From assembly GCA_927798255.1 (NCBI GenBank), contig CAKMMH010000130.1, positions 1-5,247 of the forward strand: a stretch of DNA of 5,247 bases, given 5' to 3'. The position numbers and the translations under genes are program-made. Below the pieces are notes generated by a model. The model saw only the letters and a list, made by a program, of their open reading frames with translations, was not told where the DNA came from and searched no databases. The stretch is from an uncultured bacterium. GTDB taxonomy: Bacteria > Bdellovibrionota_C > UBA2361 > CAKMMH01. Each line of letters opens with the position of its first letter. Position 1 is the stretch's first letter. Positions 1-5,094 of the stretch are shown here, piece after piece.

Positions 1-51
1 AAAATGAGTGAACAGCAAAAAATTGCAAGAAAACGTGCTAATTTAAAATAA
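1..51 (+). CDS. C-terminal tail of an unidentified protein (partial, enters from left edge)
   Basis: This is the only plus-strand frame open from the first base; the other two plus frames hit TGA within the first nine bases. It reads 16 codons, ending with a basic tail (MSEQQKIARKRANLK) and a TAA at 49-51. A Lys/Arg-rich cytosolic tail is common in many protein families, so the product cannot be named. The gene is convergent with pbpC, which ends 40 bases further on. The minus strand also has an open frame through these few codons, so the call rests on the natural-looking tail, the stop, and the terminator-like sequence that follows. Confidence 0.5.
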   Translation, partial: KMSEQQKIARKRANLK

Positions 52-90
52 TAAAAAACCTTAGCTAGTTTTAAAAGAAATAAATTTTTA
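52..90. terminator. Short intergenic region between convergent genes with a weak bidirectional terminator
   Basis: Between the plus-strand stop at 49-51 and the pbpC stop at 91-93 lies AT-rich sequence. It holds an AAAAC (55-59) / GTTTT (68-72) inverted repeat with an 8-nt loop. On the minus strand this stem is followed by TTTTTT and more T-rich sequence, as expected for a Rho-independent terminator of the pbpC transcript. The stem is only five base pairs with one G-C pair, so it is weak. Placement between two convergent genes supports the role; stability does not. Confidence 0.35.
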
Positions 91-2316
91 TTATTTAACT
101 TCAAATTTAAACTCTTGGCTATAAGCTGGTTTGTTATCCTTATAAATTATAGCCTGAAGTCTGTGTTCCCCTCTTTTTGGCATCCACTCAAACGCCCCTG
201 TTTGATTATCACTACTTCCTACGATTTTTCCATCTAGCGACCAATAAACTTTTGCTTTCTCTTTTAAAGGATAAATTTCAAAATTTATTGCTTGTCTATT
301 TATTGATATTCTTTTATCGATAGCAAATGTCATATTATTAAGAGGATATGCTATTTTTAAAGTATTATATAATTTTTGCTTATTTTTATGTTTTGCATCA
401 CATATTTTTGTTGGCTCCGTTCCTTCTTTAAAAATTTCTTCAATATGTGGGCAATTTTTACTTGGAAGAATCCCAGAAACTGGGCAAACAGCAACTCTTT
501 TTAAATTATAATTTTTCTTAATTCCTCTTTTTGGATTTAAAATCCCAAAAATTGTCCTCATAACAGACACCGGTCCTAAAGAGCCTGAAACTCTTTTCAT
601 AGAATCTCTTTTATAATTTCCCATCCACACTGAGACAAGATAATCCTGTGTGTAAGCTGCAACCCATGCATCTCTAAAATCTGATGATGTGCCTGTTTTA
701 AAAGATGTTGGATAAGTAAATTTATAAATTGGAGAAGTTCCAAACTCTAATCTTCTTGCTTCACTATCTTGCAAAATATCATTTATAATATCTGATACAT
801 CTTTATCAAAAACTCTTTTTTGCGTGTTTAAATTTTGCTGATTAAAATTTTCATTTTGAGAAATTTTATCTTTATATAAAAAATTAAAATCTTTATATAT
901 GCCACTTCTTGCAAGTGTTGCATACGCTCTTGAAAGCTCATAAAGAGTAACTTCTCCATTTCCAAGTGCAAGTCCGGCACCATAGTATTCAGAATCTTTT
1001 TTCAAATTTTCAAATCCTAAATTTTTTAAAGTTTCTAAAAAATCACTATCACCTATAAATTTTACAGTCCTTACAGCTGGTGTATTTAACGAATTTGCGA
1101 GAGCTTCTCTAAGTCTAATAGGTCCATAATAAACGCCACTAAAATTTTTATAACGGTGAATCCCCTTGTTTACTTCCTCTGCTATCGGTGCATCTAAAAT
1201 GACAGTGGCGGCATTATAGCCTTTTTCTAACGCTCTTGCATAAAGAAATGGTTTTAGAGTGCTTCCTGGTTGTCTTAATATTGTTACGGCGTCAATTTGC
1301 GAATCTTCCTCATTTTCAAGATCACCCCCAACTACCCAAGCCAAAATTTCGTTATCTTTTAAATTTACTACTAACGCTCCACCGTTTCGAACATTTTTTT
1401 CTTTTAAATTATTTATTTCTGCATCTAGTGCTTTTTTAACGTCATTTTGAAGGGAAGCGTCAAGAGTTGTTTTTATTTTTCCATTTTTTATAAAATCATT
1501 ATCAATATTTTGTTTTTTTATAAATGAAATAAAATGTGATGCATCTGTTCCCAGTGTAAAATTTTCAATTTTTAATCTTTCTTCTTTTATATGTTTTAAT
1601 TCTATTTTTGAAATTATTTTATCTTTAAAAAGTAATTCTGATGCTTTATTTACAGCATTTTCTAGCTTTTCTAAATTTTTAAAAGGATCTAATGTGCTTG
1701 GTGAGCGAAGCATCACAGCAAGAGCAATTATTTCTTTTTTACTTAGAGTTTCAAGCTCTCTATTAAAAAAATATAAAGATGCGTTTTTTATACCTCTTAT
1801 ATTTCTTGCATAGGGAACTTCATTTAAATAGAATTCTAAAATTTCATTTTTTGAAAATTTCTTTTCTAAGATATAGCTTTCAATTCCTTCTAGCCATTTT
1901 GTAAAAAAAGTCCTTTTTCTTTTATGAAACATTTTTACGGTTTGTTCTGAGATTGTACTTGCGCCTCTTACAATTTTTCTTAATCTTAAAAGCTGATAAA
2001 GTGCGCTTAATCTTGCCTTTAAATCAACACCGTGATGAGTGTAAAATCTTTTATCTTCAATATTTATAAAAACCTGCTTTAAAAATTCTGGAATATCACT
2101 TAAAGAAACGTAATTTGCAACATTCCATTTTGTTTTATATGTAACTAAAAGTTTTTCATCATTCCTATCTACAAATTCAATTTTATCAAATGGGTCACTA
2201 GTAAGAGAAAGCGTGTCTGGAAGTTTTTTTAATCCAAAATAAGTTATGATAATAAAAATGATGATAATAAAAAAAAATATAAGTAGTAAAAATTTTATAA
2301 AGTTTTTTTTAAACAT
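91..2316 (-). CDS. pbpC: Penicillin-binding protein 1C (bifunctional peptidoglycan glycosyltransferase/transpeptidase)
   Basis: This class A penicillin-binding protein is anchored in the inner membrane and acts in the periplasm, polymerising lipid II into glycan strands and, in principle, cross-linking stem peptides. At 741 residues it is about the size of E. coli PBP1C (770). Visible in order: a short basic start and one membrane segment (about 6-27); a GT51 glycosyltransferase domain with IEDKRFYTHHGVD (86-98), RGASTISEQ (117-125) and EILEFYLNEVPY (158-169); a transpeptidase domain with the SxxK serine in GSTLK (S352, K355), the SxN motif SLN (409-411) and KTGTS (540-544). All catalytic motifs are present. 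Then comes the PBP1C-type linker with paired cysteines (CPVSG at 611, C622), and a C-terminal beta-sandwich domain (about 650-741, YWSLDG at 691-696) that marks the 1C subclass. The start ATG at 2316 has no clear Shine-Dalgarno sequence. It lies 59 bp after trpS and probably depends on that transcript. The usual alpha-2-macroglobulin partner gene is not in this window. Confidence 0.95.
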   Translation of the reverse strand: MFKKNFIKFLLLIFFFIIIIFIIITYFGLKKLPDTLSLTSDPFDKIEFVDRNDEKLLVTYKTKWNVANYVSLSDIPEFLKQVFINIEDKRFYTHHGVDLKARLSALYQLLRLRKIVRGASTISEQTVKMFHKRKRTFFTKWLEGIESYILEKKFSKNEILEFYLNEVPYARNIRGIKNASLYFFNRELETLSKKEIIALAVMLRSPSTLDPFKNLEKLENAVNKASELLFKDKIISKIELKHIKEERLKIENFTLGTDASHFISFIKKQNIDNDFIKNGKIKTTLDASLQNDVKKALDAEINNLKEKNVRNGGALVVNLKDNEILAWVVGGDLENEEDSQIDAVTILRQPGSTLKPFLYARALEKGYNAATVILDAPIAEEVNKGIHRYKNFSGVYYGPIRLREALANSLNTPAVRTVKFIGDSDFLETLKNLGFENLKKDSEYYGAGLALGNGEVTLYELSRAYATLARSGIYKDFNFLYKDKISQNENFNQQNLNTQKRVFDKDVSDIINDILQDSEARRLEFGTSPIYKFTYPTSFKTGTSSDFRDAWVAAYTQDYLVSVWMGNYKRDSMKRVSGSLGPVSVMRTIFGILNPKRGIKKNYNLKRVAVCPVSGILPSKNCPHIEEIFKEGTEPTKICDAKHKNKQKLYNTLKIAYPLNNMTFAIDKRISINRQAINFEIYPLKEKAKVYWSLDGKIVGSSDNQTGAFEWMPKRGEHRLQAIIYKDNKPAYSQEFKFEVK
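2246..2277. repeat. Tandem 15-bp-period direct repeat and A9 tract in the pbpC membrane-anchor codons
   Basis: The 13-mer ATGATAATAAAAA occurs at 2246-2258 and again at 2261-2273, a 15-bp period equal to five codons. The second copy runs into nine A residues (2269-2277), which encode Phe14-Phe16 on the minus strand. A gain or loss of one 15-bp unit would stay in frame and only change the length of the Ile/Phe membrane segment. A one-base slip in the A9 tract would truncate the protein. Such simple sequence may merely reflect AT bias within a hydrophobic segment. Confidence 0.6.
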
Positions 2317-2351
2317 TATACATTAAAATTATGCAATAAAATATTTTAAGG

Positions 2352-2367
2352 AAACTACACCTAGTTT
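2352..2367. other. Small hairpin in the trpS-pbpC gap
   Basis: AAACTA (2352-2357) and TAGTTT (2362-2367) form a perfect six-base-pair stem with a four-base loop, just after the trpS stop codon. On the minus strand it is followed by CC rather than a T-tract, so it is not a convincing terminator for trpS. It could modulate mRNA processing or read-through between the two genes. The stem has one G-C pair and could be chance. Confidence 0.25.
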
Positions 2368-2375
2368 TTATTTAT

Positions 2376-3368
2376 TTAGTTTCTTCCAAGTCCAACAACA
2401 TTTCTTATTATTTCATATTTTTCTTTTGCTATTTTATTTGTGAATTCTCGTCCTTCATCTAACGCTTCATCAATTTCAGTTGATTCAAGGTAATATTTAT
2501 ATTTATCTTGAATAGGTTTCATAGTATCGATTACGACATTTGCAACTTCATTTTTTAAATCACCATATCCAGAGCCTTGAAATTTAGCTACTACTTCATC
2601 AATTTTTAATCCAGTAAACACAGAGTAGAGCGTAAGAAGATTTGAAACTCCAGGTTTATTTTCTTCATCGAAAGAAATTTTTCCATCACTATCTGTTACA
2701 GCACTTGCAAATTTTTTTCTTATGCTTTTTTCATCGTCAGTCATAAAAACAGATGCTTTTGGATTATCTGTTGATTTACTCATTTTTTTACTTGGGTCTT
2801 GTAAATCTCTTATACGCGCTCCAACTTCTGGAATTACAGGTTCTGGTTTTACAAAATATTCTTTCCCATAACGACTATTAAACCTATCAGCAATATTTCT
2901 TGCAAGCTCTACATGTTGTTTCTGGTCGGCTCCGGTAGGCACATACTTAGCGTCATATAAAAGAATATCAGCTGCCATAAGGGCAGGATAAGTAAAAAGT
3001 CCACAAGTAAAGTTCTCATGATTTTTAGACTTTTCTTTAAACTGATGCATTCTTGACATTTCACCAAAATATGAATGACACTCTAAAATCCAAGAAAGAT
3101 TAGCATGATATAAATTTTCTGACTGAATATAAAGATGAACTTTCTTAGGGTCAATCCCTACAGCTAAGTAAATTGCTACGAGTTCCTTAATTCTTTTGTG
3201 CAAAAGAGCTGGCTCTTGCGTAACAGTTATCGCATGCATATCAGGAACAAATAAAAATGTATCGTATTCATCTTGATACTTTAAAAGTCTTTTAACGCCA
3301 CCAATATAATTACCAATTGTTAAAGCTCCGCTTGGTTGAAGTCCTGTTAATAATCTTTCTTTACTCAA
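2376..3368 (-). CDS. trpS: Tryptophanyl-tRNA synthetase
   Basis: This cytoplasmic class I aminoacyl-tRNA synthetase joins L-tryptophan to tRNA-Trp with ATP; the active enzyme is a homodimer. The 330 residues match the normal bacterial length. Diagnostic elements: the HIGH-type ATP motif in PSGALTIGNYIGG (12-24, with TIGN at 17-20), DMHAITV (43-49), MAADILLY (131-138) whose Asp134 corresponds to the residue that contacts the indole nitrogen, GADQKQHVEL (146-155), and KMSKS (195-199). The ending GLGRN recalls Bacillus/Clostridia enzymes. Start choice: the frame begins with TTG at 3366-3368, placed 8 nt after a strong AAGGAG, and no in-frame ATG gives a better start. The next downstream in-frame Met (residue 44) would remove the ATP motif. 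The upstream region shows no T-box-like leader and no short Trp-rich leader peptide; a simple promoter is more likely. pbpC follows after 59 bp. Confidence 0.97.
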   Translation of the reverse strand: MSKERLLTGLQPSGALTIGNYIGGVKRLLKYQDEYDTFLFVPDMHAITVTQEPALLHKRIKELVAIYLAVGIDPKKVHLYIQSENLYHANLSWILECHSYFGEMSRMHQFKEKSKNHENFTCGLFTYPALMAADILLYDAKYVPTGADQKQHVELARNIADRFNSRYGKEYFVKPEPVIPEVGARIRDLQDPSKKMSKSTDNPKASVFMTDDEKSIRKKFASAVTDSDGKISFDEENKPGVSNLLTLYSVFTGLKIDEVVAKFQGSGYGDLKNEVANVVIDTMKPIQDKYKYYLESTEIDEALDEGREFTNKIAKEKYEIIRNVVGLGRN

Positions 3369-3376
3369 TCTGTTTT

Positions 3377-3382
3377 CTCCTT
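3377..3382 (-). promoter_or_regulatory. Ribosome-binding site of trpS, deciding a TTG start
   Basis: The minus strand reads AAGGAG here, eight bases before the TTG at 3366-3368. This is the best Shine-Dalgarno match in the window, and it settles the non-ATG start of trpS, because no ATG lies at a usable distance. Confidence 0.85.
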
Positions 3383-3402
3383 GAATTACAAAATTTGCAA
3401 TG

Positions 3403-3431
3403 ATTATAGAATTATTTATAGAAATTTACCA
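3403..3431 (-). promoter_or_regulatory. Candidate sigma-70-type promoter of trpS
   Basis: A perfect TATAAT lies on the minus strand at 3403-3408. At a 17-bp spacing, a poor -35 candidate TGGTAA falls at 3426-3431. Transcription would start near 3396-3397 and give a leader of roughly 28 nt carrying the AAGGAG site. TATAAT-like words are frequent in DNA this AT-rich (others lie at about 3450-3500), so position relative to the ribosome-binding site is the main support. Confidence 0.45.
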
Positions 3432-3444
3432 TAAATTTTTATGG
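3429..3444. promoter_or_regulatory. Palindrome overlapping the trpS -35 region, possible operator
   Basis: CCATAAA (3429-3435) and TTTATGG (3438-3444) form a perfect 7-bp inverted repeat around a TT centre. It covers the candidate -35 position of trpS, where a dimeric regulator could block or recruit RNA polymerase. The two-base centre makes it more suitable as a DNA-binding site than as an RNA hairpin. No regulator can be named from the sequence. Confidence 0.3.
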
Positions 3445-3508
3445 CTTTATTATAATATCTTTTATTATTTTTTGATTGATTTATACAATATAATATTTAT
3501 CACAAAAA

Positions 3509-3580
3509 TAAAAACAGGGATAGTACGGCTAATGAAAACCGTTATAAAAAGGAAAACCTTTTTATTTATCCCTGTTTTTA
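3509..3580. terminator. Bidirectional terminator or structured RNA: 14-bp stem enclosing two hairpins
   Basis: TAAAAACAGGGATA (3509-3522) is the exact reverse complement of 3567-3580. The enclosed 44 nt hold ACGG (3525-3528) paired with CCGT (3539-3542), and a perfect 9-bp stem ATAAAAAGG (3544-3552) / CCTTTTTAT (3557-3565) with a four-base loop. Together they make a three-way junction with almost no unpaired bases. On the minus strand the outer stem begins at the stop codon of the small exported protein and its 3' arm is followed by TATTTTTG; on the plus strand the 3' arm ends in GTTTTTAAAATTTTT. Both are terminator-like. It very probably ends the upstream minus-strand gene before the trpS promoter. 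The extra inner stems are more than a terminator needs, so a small structured RNA or a dispersed repeat is an alternative. Confidence 0.65.
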
Positions 3581-3898
3581 AAATTTTTGGCCCCCTGCTT
3601 TCACAGAAATTTTATCTAACTCATCTAGATATTTACATAAATTATGTACACCCATAAGAACATGTTTTTTACTAATTAAAATACCATCCTCTTTTATTCC
3701 TGAAATTTTTGCAGTTAAATATTCAACAAATACATAAGGTGATTTTTTAGGAAAATTTACTTTCCCTGTTATTATTGAAGCTTGAACATCATCACCTACG
3801 TTTTTCTCTCCTTTAATCATGCTTTGGTTTTGTTCCACATTAACAGCGCCAGCAAAACTAGTTTGACTGACCAATAAAGATAATGTTAATAAACACAT
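3578..3898 (-). CDS. Small predicted exported protein of unknown function
   Basis: A 106-residue frame with ATG at 3898, preceded five bases earlier by AAGGGA and, further up, by an in-frame TAA at 3908-3910, so this is the only sensible start. The N-terminus (MCLLTLSLLVSQTSFAG) looks like a Sec signal peptide with cleavage after SFA (residue 16), but it has no basic residue before the hydrophobic core, which is atypical; Cys2 is not in a lipobox. The mature part is about 90 residues, soluble-looking and lysine-rich, with one Cys (88) and segments IITGKVNF (42-49), SPYVFVEYL (53-61) and ISGIKEDGILI (65-75) suggestive of beta-strands. I do not recognise the family. The gene is bracketed by a hairpin that covers its ribosome-binding site and by a structured terminator at its stop codon. 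It appears to be its own transcription unit, or to lie downstream of the HDOD gene 205 bp away. Confidence 0.7.
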   Translation of the reverse strand: MCLLTLSLLVSQTSFAGAVNVEQNQSMIKGEKNVGDDVQASIITGKVNFPKKSPYVFVEYLTAKISGIKEDGILISKKHVLMGVHNLCKYLDELDKISVKAGGQKF

Positions 3899-3944
3899 AA
3901 AAGTCCCTTACAAAAAATTTTAAAATTTTTTGTAAAGAACTTTT
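3899..3944 (-). promoter_or_regulatory. Long leader hairpin sequestering the ribosome-binding site of the small exported gene
   Basis: Positions 3908-3935 are a perfect 28-bp palindrome (TTACAAAAAATTTT and its complement). Pairing continues outward to 3899/3944 with only two interruptions, at 3907/3936 and 3905/3938. These are C and A on the plus strand, hence G and U on the minus strand, so the minus-strand mRNA can pair without a break as about 21 bp with a UUAA loop. The AAGGGA ribosome-binding site (3904-3909) lies wholly inside the 3' arm, and the ATG at 3898 abuts the stem. Such a stem would block initiation unless melted. Being nearly all A-U, it could respond to temperature, to a protein, or to a ribosome. 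It could also be an attenuator, since CUUUU follows the stem. Confidence 0.65.
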
Positions 3945-3947
3945 TAA

Positions 3948-4050
3948 TTAAATACTATTACATAATCTCAGGTGCTGTATATGCCAAATTGCAGCAAACT
4001 CATCATTTGGTGACACTACTTTAAATCCGGCATTATTTTATTTTTTTCAT
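3948..4050 (-). pseudogene. Possible frameshifted mini-gene or gene fragment
   Basis: On the minus strand ATG at 4048-4050 starts Met-Lys-Lys-Ile-Lys and then meets TAA at 4033-4035. Skipping one T (4035), just after a short A-rich run, joins a frame that continues for 28 codons (for example AGFKVVSPNDEFAAIW) to a TAA at 3948-3950. The part 3966-4030 is visibly less AT-rich than its surroundings, as if once coding. Against it: the plus strand is also open here in more than one frame, the fragment is short, and I do not recognise it. It could be a decayed gene or simply non-coding DNA. Confidence 0.25.
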
Positions 4051-4091
4051 GCAAACACAAACTAAAAACTACAAAAACTTTTTCCTTTTTA

Positions 4092-4098
4092 CTCCTTT
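4092..4098 (-). promoter_or_regulatory. Orphan Shine-Dalgarno-like site after the HDOD gene
   Basis: The minus strand reads AAAGGAG here, five bases after the HDOD stop codon at 4104-4106, and a second AAAAAGGA follows directly. No ATG, GTG or usable TTG stands at the right distance: the only near TTG is followed at once by TAG. This could be the leftover initiation site of a translationally coupled gene that has been lost, or a chance purine run. Confidence 0.25.
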
Positions 4099-4103
4099 AC
4101 TTT

Positions 4104-4934
4104 TTAAGCTTTTCCAAAACTATACCAAGTTAAATATGCAATAATTTCTTTTAAGGTTTTATTATATTCATCACCAGTAAACAATAAATCTTTAAGGAAA
4201 CTTTTTTCTAATACATCTTCTAGCGGTTTATATGGATTTATTATATTTTCATTGTATGTAGCAATAAATTCCTTTGCACATTCTATAATTTCTTTAACAC
4301 GATATTCATCACTAGATTTAGCAAACTCTACATTTGAATCATACAAATTAACAAGTTTCATTGGTAAATATTTACTTAAATACTCTATTCTTAATTTTTC
4401 AGCATTAAGATTATTCTTTGTTTCTAGCTCAATTTTTAAAATTTGTGGCGTAGGATTTTCATCAAATTCTATAAAATCAATTCCTAAATAAGTAAGTACT
4501 ATAATATAACCAATAGTTGTAAATAGTCCGCCTATTTTAACTTTTTCTATTAAGTCACTATTTACAAATTTTGCAATAATACTTGAAACTTCTGAAACTT
4601 TCACAGCTTGTTCTCTGTAATTATCAACTGCTTTTTGAACTTTGTAATTTGTTGGTAATTCCCTATCTCTTAATTTTATTAAAACTTTTTTTAACGCATC
4701 AAAACCAATATTATTTATAATTTGAGATAAGTCGCAAAGCTTATTTGCTTCTAAATACGCCTTATTTCCTGCTTTAAATATTTCTAGCACCAAGACTGGA
4801 TCTTTTGTTATAACAGCTAATAACTCTGAAACTCGAATGTCTTTATCTACAACTAGCTTATATGCTTTAGTTAGCATTACTTTATCAGGAGGTATCAAAA
4901 CATTTGTTATGTTATAATTATTCCTTCTTGGCAT
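4104..4934 (-). CDS. HDOD-domain signalling/regulatory protein
   Basis: A 276-residue cytoplasmic protein built mainly of one HDOD domain, a helical, catalytically dead relative of HD phosphohydrolases found in bacterial signalling. Evidence: the N-terminal IPPDKVMLTKAYKLV (14-28) fits the usual Pro-rich entry to the domain; SELLAVITKDPVLVLEIFKAGNKAY (36-60, only described here) has the typical pattern 'sites of DP, then K/N-x-A'; LCDLSQIINNIGFDALKKVLI (67-87) matches the 'I..A...LG...L...V' helix. In GGLFTTIGYIIVL (135-147), TT stands where true HD enzymes have the metal-binding HD pair. No second output domain is visible, so it probably acts by binding a partner. Start: ATG at 4934 follows an in-frame TAA closely; the nearest AAGGGA lies 15 nt upstream, so initiation looks weak. 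The neighbours do not reveal its pathway. Confidence 0.8.
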   Translation of the reverse strand: MPRRNNYNITNVLIPPDKVMLTKAYKLVVDKDIRVSELLAVITKDPVLVLEIFKAGNKAYLEANKLCDLSQIINNIGFDALKKVLIKLRDRELPTNYKVQKAVDNYREQAVKVSEVSSIIAKFVNSDLIEKVKIGGLFTTIGYIIVLTYLGIDFIEFDENPTPQILKIELETKNNLNAEKLRIEYLSKYLPMKLVNLYDSNVEFAKSSDEYRVKEIIECAKEFIATYNENIINPYKPLEDVLEKSFLKDLLFTGDEYNKTLKEIIAYLTWYSFGKA

Positions 4935-5094
4935 CTTTATTTAATATTTTCCCTTATAAACCAAACTAAATATATGATTAATTTTAAAACATAAACTATT
5001 CAAAAATCTTATATTAAGTGTCTTAAAAGATGCTAAAAATAACAAGAAAAGTAATTTATTAGTAATTCTTAATAGTTAATAATTTAATATTTTT
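4935..5094 (-). other. AT-rich leader region of the HDOD gene, no gene seen
   Basis: About 160 bp between the broken gene tail and the HDOD start. No frame of convincing coding character is present. A small perfect hairpin TTAAG (5014-5018) / CTTAA (5022-5026) competes with an overlapping CTTA (5008-5011) / TAAG (5015-5018) pairing. AAGGGA on the minus strand about 15 nt before the ATG may be the ribosome-binding site at unusually long spacing. A promoter must be here if the gene has its own, but no -35/-10 pair stands out from the AT background. Confidence 0.4.

Noticed and set aside
1236..1450. Two overlapping plus-strand open frames of 63-67 codons
   Set aside because: They are antisense to the catalytic transpeptidase part of pbpC, overlap each other in different frames, and show no protein-like features or initiation signals.
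2317..2340. Separate promoter for pbpC from the TATAAT next to its start codon
   Set aside because: The TATAAT overlaps the ATG itself, so transcription would begin inside the coding sequence; co-transcription with trpS is more likely.
3369..3508. T-box or Trp-leader attenuator upstream of trpS
   Set aside because: No specifier-loop architecture, no T-box consensus, no terminator/antiterminator pair between the promoter and the gene, and no short open frame with Trp codons.
3509..3580. Integron attC recombination site
   Set aside because: The outer arms lack the conserved GTT/AAC core sites and the asymmetry of attC, and there is no adjacent cassette or integrase.
3400..3657. Plus-strand 85-codon open frame beginning with ATG at 3400
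   Set aside because: No ribosome-binding site; it runs through the trpS promoter region and the structured terminator, then antisense into the small exported gene. Its Ile/Tyr/Phe-rich product reflects AT-rich DNA.
3578..3898. Relationship of the small exported protein to PAAR-like (DUF4150) proteins of type VI secretion
   Set aside because: A faint pattern (MIKG, GDD, TGK, then a ..HN element) can be lined up by eye, but spacing is poor, the key conserved residues are missing, and a signal peptide does not fit that role.
4252..4491. Plus-strand 79-codon open frame
   Set aside because: Shadow of the HDOD gene, with Ser/Ile/Phe-rich low-complexity sequence and no initiation signal.
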